In this document: piece after piece, positions 7,257-16,036 of the stretch
Layout of the letters: each line of letters opens with the position of its first letter
Position numbering within the stretch: position 1 is the first letter of the stretch
Source of the DNA: Vulcanimicrobiota bacterium
GTDB lineage: Bacteria; Vulcanimicrobiota; Vulcanimicrobiia; Vulcanimicrobiales; Vulcanimicrobiaceae
Assembly (NCBI GenBank): GCA_003151115.1
Contig: PLWS01000005.1
Coordinates: forward strand, 1-64,000
Reading direction: 5' to 3'
Length of the DNA stretch: 64,000 bases
The notes under the pieces: generated by a model
The model's database searches: none
Told to the model about the DNA's origin: nothing
Seen by the model: only the letters and a program-made list of their open reading frames with translations
Made by a program: the position numbers and the translations under genes

Positions 7257-8451
7257 AGCAGAAGTTGGTTACCCTAGGCTGCTGCCGTGCCATCCCAAGC
7301 CGCGCCCGGACGAATTGCTCAGTTCGTGGATTGTTCGAACCGCTGCTGCGAACCGAATCGCCTTCGATTCGCTGCCACTAGGTGGTCGATTTTTTAAAAT
7401 TCGCGATGCAGATGTCAATCTAAGTGGTAAGACGCTAGAATGCTTGTCAAAAAGTACCGGAATTTCATCCGATCGCATCCGCCAGCTTTCTCTAATGTCC
7501 TTTAGGGGAGTCCTTTTCGAAAACAATCCCCCGAATGCTGCGCTTCCACCATGGATTCTTCCCATTAGGACTAAGGGGTTCTGTGGTGTGCAATGTTGTC
7601 CGCAATGTTTACTGGAAAGCCCATATTATCGTAAAGTTTGGCGTCTCGCCTTTGCAGTGATGTGTACGAAGCATAAGTGTCGCTTGGTGGATGCGTGCAA
7701 TGCGTGCGGTAGGCCCGTCGCATATCACAAAGGAGCGGGCCTACTCGGCTTTCATTCAAAACCAGTAACGCGCTGTCGACATTGCGCGACATCCTACACC
7801 GATTGCAGAGTGGAGGCAGTTGCGCTCGATGATGACGCGCTCAAGCTTCAGGACTGCCTGGAGTCGATATTCGAGCGAGGTTCGATAACGCTGTGTGGAG
7901 TTTCGCTGTCGGCGCTCAGTTTTTTTGAAGGCTTGAGAATTCTGGGGCGAATGCTGCTGCGGCGTCCAAGGGGCTTGGCCTTGCGGCGTGCCGTGCGGAG
8001 CGGAATTGAGGATCTCTCCGTGGATCGCGCGACCCACGCTCGAATCGAGTTTCTGAGCAACGCTGACCGTTTAATTGTGATGCGCTGTCTCGCGGCTTTA
8101 TTATTGGAGTGGCCGTCGAATTTTCTGCGTGCCTGCCGTTCGGCTAATATTACGTTAGGCGCTGATCTCGGTCGGTCGAAATTTCGTCGGAACAATGCAG
8201 CCTGGATTTTCGAAGCAGCTCGGGCGTTGACTCGGCCGGGATGCAGTAAAAATGGCGCACGATATTCCAAAGAGTTTCGTGTTCAAATTGTAGCACTTGC
8301 ACGATCTGGCAGAAGTGTCTCGAGCCTAGCTCGGGAATTCGGAATTGGAAAGTGCACAATTCTACGCTGGCTGTCGAAGGTAGAAAACGACACTGGAAGC
8401 TCTAAAGTCGCATCGTGCAATAAAATCTTCGTAGACCCTATGGCGGCATAA
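7240..8451 (+). CDS. tniQ: TniQ/TnsD-family protein fused to an IS3-type helix-turn-helix
   Basis: The ATG at 7240 overlaps tniQ1 by 17 nt and gives a 403-aa protein. It has the same signature (DELLSSWIVRTAAAN) and zinc-ribbon block (CCPQCLLESPYYRKVWRL, MCTKHKCRLVDACNACG, RCRHCATSYTDC) as tniQ1. Unlike tniQ1 it ends with about 50 residues resembling the IS3-family OrfA HTH: RYSKEFRVQIVALARSGRSV, then SSLAREFGIGKCTILRWLSK. This gives it an extra DNA-binding module. Two TniQ proteins in one element also occur in type I-B CRISPR-associated transposons, where one directs chromosomal insertion. Here one may handle comM and the other mobile-plasmid or other targets; the division of labour is inference. 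Confidence 0.88.
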   Translation: MTEAIRAEVGYPRLLPCHPKPRPDELLSSWIVRTAAANRIAFDSLPLGGRFFKIRDADVNLSGKTLECLSKSTGISSDRIRQLSLMSFRGVLFENNPPNAALPPWILPIRTKGFCGVQCCPQCLLESPYYRKVWRLAFAVMCTKHKCRLVDACNACGRPVAYHKGAGLLGFHSKPVTRCRHCATSYTDCRVEAVALDDDALKLQDCLESIFERGSITLCGVSLSALSFFEGLRILGRMLLRRPRGLALRRAVRSGIEDLSVDRATHARIEFLSNADRLIVMRCLAALLLEWPSNFLRACRSANITLGADLGRSKFRRNNAAWIFEAARALTRPGCSKNGARYSKEFRVQIVALARSGRSVSSLAREFGIGKCTILRWLSKVENDTGSSKVASCNKIFVDPMAA

Positions 8452-8532
8452 GCGAAACCAGCGAGCTTATACTCCTGATGTCAGGCTAGTAGATAACGAT
8501 CTGCTCTTAAATTTGATGTGGGGTAGGATCGG

Positions 8533-9012
8533 CTATGAGAGGTGCGAGATTGCTTGTCCGATTTGAAATTTAAGTGTCGGGGAGTCAACACCGCAATGCG
8601 GCGTCATCGTAACGTCGTTCGCAAAAGGATATGTAAATGACGCTCCGTCACCCGGCTTATCACTGCGTTGGACTTTTCCGTTTAATTGACTTACTTGGCC
8701 GAACCCGACACTGCCTGAGCGTCCAGGTTCCCAGCCCAAAGCTACATGCAGCGTTAGCTGGATCAGCTCCGTGTGCGCCGTAGCGGTTACGACACATTGA
8801 CAGACTCCGCCCTGGAAGCTCGGGCTGCTGTGGGTGACGTTGGGGTCCCGAAATTCCGGCATTAGGCTGAACGCCGTGTGAAGGGATCCCTCAAGGCTAC
8901 TGATCAGCTTCTCGAGCATTTCACGGGCCTGGTCTTTGGCACGCTCCTCTTCGGCTTTTTTGCGATCGATCTCGGCGTCCTGTTTCCGTATCATGTCATC
9001 GAAAGAGTTCAT
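8533..9012 (-). CDS. Small protein next to the caspase-helicase; possible partner
   Basis: The start chosen is the ATG at 9012, which has GGAGG five bases upstream; an ATG at 9024 lies in the same frame and contains that GGAGG. The product is about 159 aa: residues 5-45 are a highly charged helix rich in E, K, R and Q (DAEIDRKKAEEERAKDQ) that looks like a coiled coil, followed by a beta-rich domain with no family I recognise. It has its own TATAAT (9039-9044) although it lies only 75 bp downstream of the caspase-helicase. Separate transcription of a small partner suits a substrate, inhibitor or sensor of the protease, but the function is unknown. Confidence 0.65.
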   Translation of the reverse strand: MNSFDDMIRKQDAEIDRKKAEEERAKDQAREMLEKLISSLEGSLHTAFSLMPEFRDPNVTHSSPSFQGGVCQCVVTATAHTELIQLTLHVALGWEPGRSGSVGFGQVSQLNGKVQRSDKPGDGASFTYPFANDVTMTPHCGVDSPTLKFQIGQAISHLS

Positions 9013-9038
9013 CTCGGCCTCCATTGTTTAATAGTTTG

Positions 9039-9044
9039 ATTATA
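9039..9044 (-). promoter_or_regulatory. -10 element (TATAAT) of the small partner gene
   Basis: A perfect TATAAT on the minus strand lies 26 nt before the preferred start at 9012. No strong -35 is seen at 17-18 bp. It suggests that the small gene can be expressed independently of the caspase-helicase upstream. Confidence 0.45.
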
Positions 9045-9087
9045 GGCCTCGCGAATCGTATCTTGGTCAGAGCATTTGAGTAAAGCA

Positions 9088-12078
9088 CTAGGTGGTCAAG
9101 AAGGGCAAAAGCAATTGCGCCGTCTCATTTGGCAGGTAAGTAGCGAGCATGGCTGGGCTTGAGCGCAGCAGGGCATCCACAGTTAGTACTCCGGCCGATC
9201 GCAACGATAAGTATGCCGCTCGGTTCAGCGGCACTGGCGAATGTATCAAATCGAGGGTATCAGCGGGAATGCCAAGTTCGATTCGCAGCAACAGCCGCTG
9301 CATGTCGTCCGGCTCGGGGGCAAAGGCAGGGTAGGCCACGCTGACGATCTCGTAGATGGTGTGCAACCTAAACCGCGTGTTGTCGACGGTGCTGGCGATA
9401 TCACCGGCCGTTACCGCGAAAAAAACGCGGTTGGTTGTAAAATCCGCCTCAATGCGCTCAATCGGAACGCCGTTAGCATAACTGAGCACGATCAATGCCC
9501 TTTTCGCGCGACCTAGCATGCTTGCTGAATCGGGCGCACCCTGCTGGAAGCGAGTAACGATGTCGTTGCCGAATCGGCGAGCAGCCTCATAAGGCCACTT
9601 GCTCTCGGATGCACCTTTTTTCTGGAGCGGAATATAGGTGTCCGACTCTGGGACCGTCTGCGTGAGCGCCATTAATTGTTCCGGAGTCAGAGTTCGGTTC
9701 AGGGTACGCACCGAGCTCAAAATGCTAATACACGATTCCAACGAAATGTTTGCTTGGCCGCATGCTTTACCGAGTGCTGTCAACGCGACTCCAGTGGCAT
9801 CTTCATCAATCAAGCCCTCTTGCTGCATGCGCGCGAGAAGTGACGTGATGGAACTCCGAATGTTTTCGAGAAACTGAGGGTCGCGTAGAGATGCTACGTA
9901 TCCCCCGAACGAGTTCAGAAGAAGACTCGGAACTTCCGCGCGCGGTATACGATGGATTTGCCGCAGAAGTCGGATGATCCACGTTGCAACGTGGCTTGAT
10001 TCGAAGGTGGAGTGTAGCGCCGGCGGTACGCCTAAGACATACTGGTCTACAAGAGCGGTGCGACGCCAAGGTGTGTCGGCGATGATGTATGCTCTGCCGG
10101 TTTCTTGGTACCCGTATCGACCCGCTCTCCCTGCCATGTTGCGAACGTCGCCCGGGGACATGGCTTCCTTAGCCGGGCCCGCCCAAATTGTCTCTCCGAT
10201 TATTACGGCGGAGGCCGGGGTATTGATGCCGGCAGCGATCCCGGAGGTTGCAGCTATTGCGCGAATTGACCCTCGTCGGAAGGCGCGTTCGACTGTCAGT
10301 CTTTCTTCGCGATTCAAATCCGACGTGTGAAAAGCGGTGCCGCCCGTCAGCGTGGTTCTGAGTTCAGGCGAGACACTTGAAAGATCCGCTCGAGGAAGTG
10401 CTGCTATCGGTTCATGTGCCGCTGGTAGTCCCAGTTCGGTCGCAAGATATCCAGCACATCCCTTAGCGCCGCCTCGCGTGTTGCGAAATATGATTACGCT
10501 CGTGTTATCGCCTTGGAGCAATTTTCTAGTTAGTGGGACGATCACATCTTGAGCACTGGGTTTTTGACGCCGCTGCACGATCTCGCGAGCGTCTAGAACT
10601 TGCTCGGTCTTGCGATTTCCGTTCGCGTCTACGAATTCGTACGTTCCGTTGCGGTCGATAGCCCCGAATGCCAAAGGGACCGGCCTGGTTTCAGAAACGA
10701 GCGTATCTAAGCTGAGCCAATCAGCAAACTGTTGCACGTTGCCGACGACGGCGGAGAGCAGTAAGAGTTGCGGATTAATCCCCGCTGCTCGCTTTGCTCG
10801 CAGCAGTGTTAGGATAAGTTCCACGTTTATGCCCCGTGATGAGTCTGAAATGAACTGCGCTTCATCGAGAACTACAAGCCCGATCACATTTAAGAGAGGC
10901 TCGTTTGTAAGCGCAGTGCTCAGAAACATCTCATACGTGAGGATGGCAATATCGAACTTACCCGTTACAAACTGCGCGATGTCGTCGTGATGGTCCCCTG
11001 TGCACCGGATCACTCGCATGCCGAGACGGTCCCCGTAAAATGATTTGAAGTCGTCGTATTTCTCGTTCACGAGCGCCTTAAACGGCAAAAGAAAAACGGC
11101 GCGCCTTCTATCGAGAATCGCTTTTACGGCGGCCATTTCCCCGATAAATGTCTTCCCCGAACTTGTTGGGGCGATGACAAATAACGATCTGGCGTCTAGC
11201 ACGCGCCTTTCGTTGACGGCATCAATCTGCATCTGATGGAGATGATCGTTAAACCGATCCCGCCATGCGGCGACAATTTCGTTCGGAATACCAAATTGCT
11301 CCAAATCCGAGACGGTCGCGACGCAGATTGCCCCGTATTCTGGAAACGCTTTGGCGTATTCTGCTCCCTTGACTAGTCTCGGGAGAGTAAAGCCGCCGTC
11401 AATGTAGGTGGTCGCGACGGGGTTTTGAGTAATTCCTATAGATGCCGCATCGGTGCGAACCCTAGCTATCACGCGGTCTATCATTGATAGTACGCCAACT
11501 GTTTGCTCGTCAGTGAGAGCATCGATTATCGCGCCCGTCAGGAAACCGTGACGTCTGGACGGGTCTTCGTATGCAACCTCGTCCGGCCTACAGGCCGTGA
11601 TTAGCAGTCGGCCTTCGCCTGATATTCCAGAGATATCCACGATACTCCGACTTGTCGGCGTGTCTTTGATTACGCGAGCCGGAGCTTCACCGGAGAAACA
11701 GCAGTCAATAATGCAAAAAATAAACTTTGCTTTCGATGAGCGGAATAGGCTGACTATGTCGCTCAATTGTATCGCCGTGGTATCAAGGGCGTGTACATCG
11801 GTGTCGTGAGCTACAATTCTATGGTCATGCGTCCCATGCGTGGCTATAGAAACGATTATCGCATCGTCTTCATTAGAGTTTTCGAACGCATCGGCTAAGA
11901 TTTGCCGAATGTGTGCGTGTGATGCGCAGTCATTTAGAAGAAGCGTCGCATCTATACTAGGTATCCCATCCCTGAAGATGGCGTTTAGAGCAGTGGCATC
12001 GCGCACCGCGCCGCTCAGGCTAGGAGCGGCGGGATCCTGAAACTCATCGATTCCTATGAACCATCCGCGTATGCGCAT
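9088..12078 (-). CDS. Caspase-like protease fused to a Ski2-like superfamily 2 helicase
   Basis: The 996-aa protein has an N-terminal caspase/metacaspase domain (about residues 1-235) with the catalytic His in SIATHGTHD (H81) and the catalytic Cys in IIDCCFSG (C127). A complete SF2 helicase follows: Walker A APTSSGKT (303-310), motif II VVLDEAQ (402-408), and NMAGRAGRYG as motif VI, then a winged-helix/helical C-terminal part as in Ski2/Brr2/Hel308 proteins. There is no signal peptide, so it acts in the cytoplasm. The helicase probably senses nucleic acid and the protease is the effector, which is the logic of abortive-infection systems. It is the largest cargo gene and lies 63 bp before the small gene at 8533-9012. 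All catalytic residues appear intact. The pathway is inference. Confidence 0.9.
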   Translation of the reverse strand: MRIRGWFIGIDEFQDPAAPSLSGAVRDATALNAIFRDGIPSIDATLLLNDCASHAHIRQILADAFENSNEDDAIIVSIATHGTHDHRIVAHDTDVHALDTTAIQLSDIVSLFRSSKAKFIFCIIDCCFSGEAPARVIKDTPTSRSIVDISGISGEGRLLITACRPDEVAYEDPSRRHGFLTGAIIDALTDEQTVGVLSMIDRVIARVRTDAASIGITQNPVATTYIDGGFTLPRLVKGAEYAKAFPEYGAICVATVSDLEQFGIPNEIVAAWRDRFNDHLHQMQIDAVNERRVLDARSLFVIAPTSSGKTFIGEMAAVKAILDRRRAVFLLPFKALVNEKYDDFKSFYGDRLGMRVIRCTGDHHDDIAQFVTGKFDIAILTYEMFLSTALTNEPLLNVIGLVVLDEAQFISDSSRGINVELILTLLRAKRAAGINPQLLLLSAVVGNVQQFADWLSLDTLVSETRPVPLAFGAIDRNGTYEFVDANGNRKTEQVLDAREIVQRRQKPSAQDVIVPLTRKLLQGDNTSVIIFRNTRGGAKGCAGYLATELGLPAAHEPIAALPRADLSSVSPELRTTLTGGTAFHTSDLNREERLTVERAFRRGSIRAIAATSGIAAGINTPASAVIIGETIWAGPAKEAMSPGDVRNMAGRAGRYGYQETGRAYIIADTPWRRTALVDQYVLGVPPALHSTFESSHVATWIIRLLRQIHRIPRAEVPSLLLNSFGGYVASLRDPQFLENIRSSITSLLARMQQEGLIDEDATGVALTALGKACGQANISLESCISILSSVRTLNRTLTPEQLMALTQTVPESDTYIPLQKKGASESKWPYEAARRFGNDIVTRFQQGAPDSASMLGRAKRALIVLSYANGVPIERIEADFTTNRVFFAVTAGDIASTVDNTRFRLHTIYEIVSVAYPAFAPEPDDMQRLLLRIELGIPADTLDLIHSPVPLNRAAYLSLRSAGVLTVDALLRSSPAMLATYLPNETAQLLLPFLTT

Positions 12079-12093
12079 AATTTGTTGCTTTAC

Positions 12094-12672
12094 CTATGCC
12101 TCGGGTAAACTGCGCAAGTACTGATATTGCGCTTGGATTTTGGGGCCAAGTGTCGTAGCGAATTCGGTAAAGCCGCGATCCAGCCGCGGATCCACATCGC
12201 CGACGATATCGATCGACCACTCAAACGGGTGAACCGGTCCAAAAACCGCTTGAACATTCGGCGGGAAAGTGACCTTGAGACGAACCTTCGCCATGCCGGT
12301 GGTCTCGTCGTAGGCGTAGTCGCCGTCATACTTGCCGCCGAAGGGGTCGGCACCAAACGCTCTGCCGGAGTCGAGGATCAAGGTGGCATAGCCGTGGCCG
12401 ACCCCCGCGTCGCTTTGGGACTGATACTGGACGGCGTAGACTCCGTCGCGCATAGCCGCCTTGGTCACCTTAAGGCGTTGCATTTCGACCAGACGTACGC
12501 TCGTCGGCATCGCCCGAAAGAGGCGGATATATGCCTCCGCAGGGCCGGGCACTGTTCGGTCGCCAGCCAACCAAAGCGTGACGGCGCGCGGCGTAACGTC
12601 CAAAAGACGAGCGAGTTGGGCTTGGGACATACCGGTTTCACGCAGAAAAGAGCGCAACTCGTCGGTCGTCAT
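12094..12672 (-). CDS. XRE-type HTH regulator with a GrlR-like C-terminal domain
   Basis: An N-terminal HTH (TDELRSFLRETGMSQAQLAR, with LLDVTPRAVTLWLAGDRTVP) is followed by a beta-rich domain at about residues 75-140 (DGVYAVQYQSQSDAGVGHGY, with a GGKYDGDYAYDE turn and VRLKVTFPPNV). That part resembles the GrlR-type repressor fold, which binds partner regulators. The ATG at 12672 is preferred over that at 12708 because the HTH begins there. The gene sits between the caspase-helicase, on the same strand 15 bp away, and a divergent gene, so it may regulate both. It may also belong to the defence system as a sensor. The domain match is by eye. Confidence 0.7.
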   Translation of the reverse strand: MTTDELRSFLRETGMSQAQLARLLDVTPRAVTLWLAGDRTVPGPAEAYIRLFRAMPTSVRLVEMQRLKVTKAAMRDGVYAVQYQSQSDAGVGHGYATLILDSGRAFGADPFGGKYDGDYAYDETTGMAKVRLKVTFPPNVQAVFGPVHPFEWSIDIVGDVDPRLDRGFTEFATTLGPKIQAQYQYLRSLPEA

Positions 12673-12735
12673 CAGAACGATGTTCGCATAGGAGCGGAAC
12701 ATTGTCAAGCCTGACTGTATAAAATCGGAAATCTC

Positions 12736-12764
12736 TTGACTCAGTCGAGGAGGATAGATACACT
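12736..12764 (+). promoter_or_regulatory. Leaderless-type promoter for the 12772 gene
   Basis: TTGACT (12736-12741), a 17-bp spacer and TACACT (12759-12764) are followed 7 nt later by the ATG at 12772. The transcript would start at or next to the start codon. This supports the ATG at 12772 over the upstream TTG at 12736, which is itself part of the -35. Confidence 0.6.
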
Positions 12765-12771
12765 GACCCTG

Positions 12772-13260
12772 ATGAAGCTTTCAGTGAGCGTCAGCGATGG
12801 CATCGGCGGACGTCTAGTGGACCTGGCAAAGCGCGTGGCCGGCGGCAATGTCTCCTTGCTTGCCGAGGTCGCCTTCAAGCGCATTTTTGATCTGGCAGAA
12901 GCCGACCTCGTCCATTTGGCGGCCTTTCAACGCCTGGACCGGAGGGCGGCCACCCGCAGCGGATGGATGCGAGCCTTTTGGCGTGTTCTCGGGGACCTGA
13001 TGGGCCAGCCCGACGCGATCGATAATCCCTATGCCCCTCGCACTTTTGAAGGCTTTTACGTCGTGTTGCTTCTGAGGCATGTCGGCCGCCCCGACGAGGA
13101 TGAGGATCCATTTATTCCTTACGTCGGGCCGGCTCCGGTGACACCAGAAAGCCCGTCACCCATCCAGTTTTATTATGAGCGTTCAGCGTCGCCGGTCGCC
13201 GCAGCGCAGAGCATTGCCGCGAAATTGCGCCAGTTCGGCGTGAGAGGCGCGAGCTCGTGA
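12772..13260 (+). CDS. Hypothetical protein, 162 aa, upstream of the methyltransferase operon
   Basis: No family is recognised. The N terminus (MKLSVSVSDGIGGRLVDLAK) begins with a short beta strand and a helix resembling ribbon-helix-helix proteins, and the middle (AAFQRLDRRAATRSGWMRAF) is basic. A proline-rich linker (PYVGPAPVTPESPSPIQ) precedes a short C-terminal helix. The start at ATG 12772 follows from the promoter immediately upstream. It lies 55 bp before the DNA methyltransferase gene on the same strand and may be part of that operon, or be a target or regulator of the divergent HTH-GrlR gene. Confidence 0.6.
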   Translation: MKLSVSVSDGIGGRLVDLAKRVAGGNVSLLAEVAFKRIFDLAEADLVHLAAFQRLDRRAATRSGWMRAFWRVLGDLMGQPDAIDNPYAPRTFEGFYVVLLLRHVGRPDEDEDPFIPYVGPAPVTPESPSPIQFYYERSASPVAAAQSIAAKLRQFGVRGASS

Positions 13261-13315
13261 GAGCATTGCGAACGGCTTCGCGTCTCGAATCACTGACCGC
13301 TGATGTAAACCAACT

Positions 13316-16036
13316 ATGAATCCAACCGAAATTGAATTCGCCATCAAAGCGCTGGTCACGCAACCATATGATCCGGCAACGTTCGCCTTCGACCTCATCG
13401 CGATCTACAACGCGCCAAAGGTCACGGTCAGTAAACTCAAGAGTGGACAAACGAACGCAGCCGCGACCCCCGGTGACGTTCTCTGGAAGAAAAAACTGTT
13501 CTTCCGGTCAGCCGCTCCTACGGACGACGTCGCTGCCATCGCAGACCGCCTCATCGCCGATCCGCTAACGGCAAAGCACAAGCCACGGTTCATCCTCGTC
13601 ACCAACGGCGAGCAACTCCATATCCGCGATCTCTCGCGCGACGAAACCTGCAACACCGAGTTTGAACTGCTCGATGAGTCCTCGGACTTTCTTTTGCCGC
13701 TGGCGGGCTTCGAGCGGCGTGATGCCATTACCGAAAATCCCGCTGATGTAAAGGCAGCAAAACGACTCGCGAAGCTCTATGCCGCGATCCTCGCGGCCAA
13801 TCCGACATGGAGCGACGGCAACCACACGCACGAACTCAACCTCTTCATGACGCGTGTGCTCTTCTGCTTCTATGCGGAAGATACAGGCATATTCGATAGT
13901 CCGCAGCTCTTCACGAACACCTTTGTGCAGCACACGCACGAGAGCGGCGCTGACGTCGCACCGCTGCTCGATCGGCTGTTCGCCGTCATGAACCTCAAGG
14001 ACGACGAACGACCTGCGACGACCTCCGTCGCAAACGCTCGCTTTCCGTACGTTAACGGCAGCCTCTTCGAAACAACGCTGCCGATTCCAAACTTCAACCG
14101 TACCGCCCGCCGGCTCTTCCTCGAATGCGGCGAACTCGATTGGCGAACGATTAACCCCGACATCTTCGGGTCAATGATCCAAACGATCGTCCAACCTGGC
14201 GCACGCGGCGACCTTGGCATGCATTACACGAGCGTGCCCAACATCATGAAGGTGCTCCGGCCGCTCTTTCTCGATGACCTCAACGATACGTACGAGAAAG
14301 CTAAAGATAGTCCCCAGAAGCTCGAAGCCTTGCGTGCACGGCTTGTAAAGATCCGCGTCTTCGATCCCGCGTGTGGTTCCGGAAACTTTCTCATTATCGC
14401 CTACAAAGAACTGCGTCAACTTGAAATGCGGATTCTTGGCCGTATAAGTGAACTCGCGACGAATAATCCTCTTCGACTATCTGGGATCTCACTGCACAAC
14501 TTTTTCGGAATAGACACCGTGGACTTTGCGTGTGAGACCGCCAAGTTGTCGCTGTGGATCGCGGAGTATCAAATGAACGCTGCGTTTAAAGATCTCTTCG
14601 GGACGGCGCGTCCACCGCTGCCACTGGGAAAGATCACAACGATTCACAACGGCAACGCGCTGCGCCTAGATTGGTGCGAGGTCTGCCCTAAGGACGATAG
14701 CGCCGAGACATATATTTGTGGCAATCCGCCCTATATCGGCAGCGCCGTTCAAACGACGCAACAACAAGACGACGTCGCGCGCGCCTGTCAGCTAGTAGCG
14801 ATCGAATCAAGGGAACTTGACTACATCTCGGGCTGGTTCGCGAAGGGAGCGTCATATATCGCGTCGAGCGTCGCCTCAATGGCGTTCGTAACCACGAATT
14901 CCCTTTGTCAAGGACTGCAAGTAGCGTTACTCTGGCCCCCGCTGTTTAGTCTCAATCTAGAGATCTACTTTGCCTACGAGTCCTTCAAATGGAGCAATAA
15001 CGCATCAAACAACGCCGGCGTTACGTGCACGATCATTGGCTTGAGAAATGCCAGCGCTGCGCAAAAACAGTTCTTTGGCGCAAATCACATTCGCACCGTG
15101 AGTGAGATCAGCCCTTATCTCATCCCTTTTAAGACGCTGATCGTTAACGAAGCATCAAGCCCACTTAGCCGCGGTCTCCCATCAATGTCTCCTGGTAATC
15201 AGCCTCGGGACGGTGGGCACTTTATGCTTAGTCGAGCTGAAAGGACGGAGCTTCTGCGAAGCCATCCGGACAGCGAGCCATTCCTGAGAGACTATCGCGG
15301 GTCTAAGGAATTCATCCAAGGTATAGATCGGTCATGTATCTGGGTTACCGATGCTACGCTATCGGAAGCGCTCACAATTCCGCCGATTCGTACAAGAATT
15401 GACGCGGTTCGTCGTGATCGTCTGACGCGAGGACCGAATATAAAACAGTCAGCGCACTATGCTCACCGCTTCCGTCATGTAACTCATCAGGACGCGCTGG
15501 CATTGCTTATTCCAAAGGTCGTCTCAGAACGACGACACTACCTTCCCGTTGGCGTGTTCGACGAAAGCACAATAATCAGCGAACAGGCATTTGCTGTATA
15601 CGATCCACCTTCTCACCTTCTCGCCATACTTTCGTCGCAACTCCACGTGATTTGGACAAAAGCAGTCAGCGGCAAACTAGAAAACCGCTTAAGGTACTCC
15701 AACGCACTGGTCTATAATACGTTCCCGGTTCCCGATCTCTCCGACGAGCAGAAGCGCGTCCTCGCCGACCACTCAAAGGCCATCCTTAAGGCCCGCGCTA
15801 AGCATCCCGGCAAGACAATCGCGTGGCTTTACAATCCAGAAACGATGCCAGCGAATCTTCTCGAAGCACACGGGGAAAACGATGCCTACCTCGAGGAATA
15901 CGTCTACGGACGCAAATTTAAAGACGATACCCAACGTCTTGAGCATCTTTTCGCCATGTACGCTACGATGAAGACGAAGGAACAAACACCGCTCCTTGCG
16001 ATAAAAGCGTCTGAACGGAAGAAAGCTCGCGTGTAA
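13316..16036 (+). CDS. MmeI-like adenine-specific DNA methyltransferase lacking a visible nuclease motif
   Basis: The 906-aa protein has the layout of MmeI-type methyltransferases: an N-terminal domain, a helical spacer with VLFCFYAEDTGIF (about residue 181), motif I FDPACGSGNFL (349-359), motif IV NPPYIG (470-475) typical of N6-adenine methylation, and a target-recognition region after it. MmeI enzymes carry a D-ExK nuclease near the N terminus; here that part reads FILVTNGEQL and no ExK is seen, so it is probably methylation only. The stop overlaps the start of the helicase gene by one base (TAATG), and the GIY-YIG gene follows. Restriction would then be supplied by those partners. Confidence 0.9.
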   Translation: MNPTEIEFAIKALVTQPYDPATFAFDLIAIYNAPKVTVSKLKSGQTNAAATPGDVLWKKKLFFRSAAPTDDVAAIADRLIADPLTAKHKPRFILVTNGEQLHIRDLSRDETCNTEFELLDESSDFLLPLAGFERRDAITENPADVKAAKRLAKLYAAILAANPTWSDGNHTHELNLFMTRVLFCFYAEDTGIFDSPQLFTNTFVQHTHESGADVAPLLDRLFAVMNLKDDERPATTSVANARFPYVNGSLFETTLPIPNFNRTARRLFLECGELDWRTINPDIFGSMIQTIVQPGARGDLGMHYTSVPNIMKVLRPLFLDDLNDTYEKAKDSPQKLEALRARLVKIRVFDPACGSGNFLIIAYKELRQLEMRILGRISELATNNPLRLSGISLHNFFGIDTVDFACETAKLSLWIAEYQMNAAFKDLFGTARPPLPLGKITTIHNGNALRLDWCEVCPKDDSAETYICGNPPYIGSAVQTTQQQDDVARACQLVAIESRELDYISGWFAKGASYIASSVASMAFVTTNSLCQGLQVALLWPPLFSLNLEIYFAYESFKWSNNASNNAGVTCTIIGLRNASAAQKQFFGANHIRTVSEISPYLIPFKTLIVNEASSPLSRGLPSMSPGNQPRDGGHFMLSRAERTELLRSHPDSEPFLRDYRGSKEFIQGIDRSCIWVTDATLSEALTIPPIRTRIDAVRRDRLTRGPNIKQSAHYAHRFRHVTHQDALALLIPKVVSERRHYLPVGVFDESTIISEQAFAVYDPPSHLLAILSSQLHVIWTKAVSGKLENRLRYSNALVYNTFPVPDLSDEQKRVLADHSKAILKARAKHPGKTIAWLYNPETMPANLLEAHGENDAYLEEYVYGRKFKDDTQRLEHLFAMYATMKTKEQTPLLAIKASERKKARV

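Noticed and set aside
12736-12771. TTG start at 12736 for the hypothetical gene
   Set aside because: That codon is part of the TTGACT -35 element and the ATG at 12772 fits the promoter.
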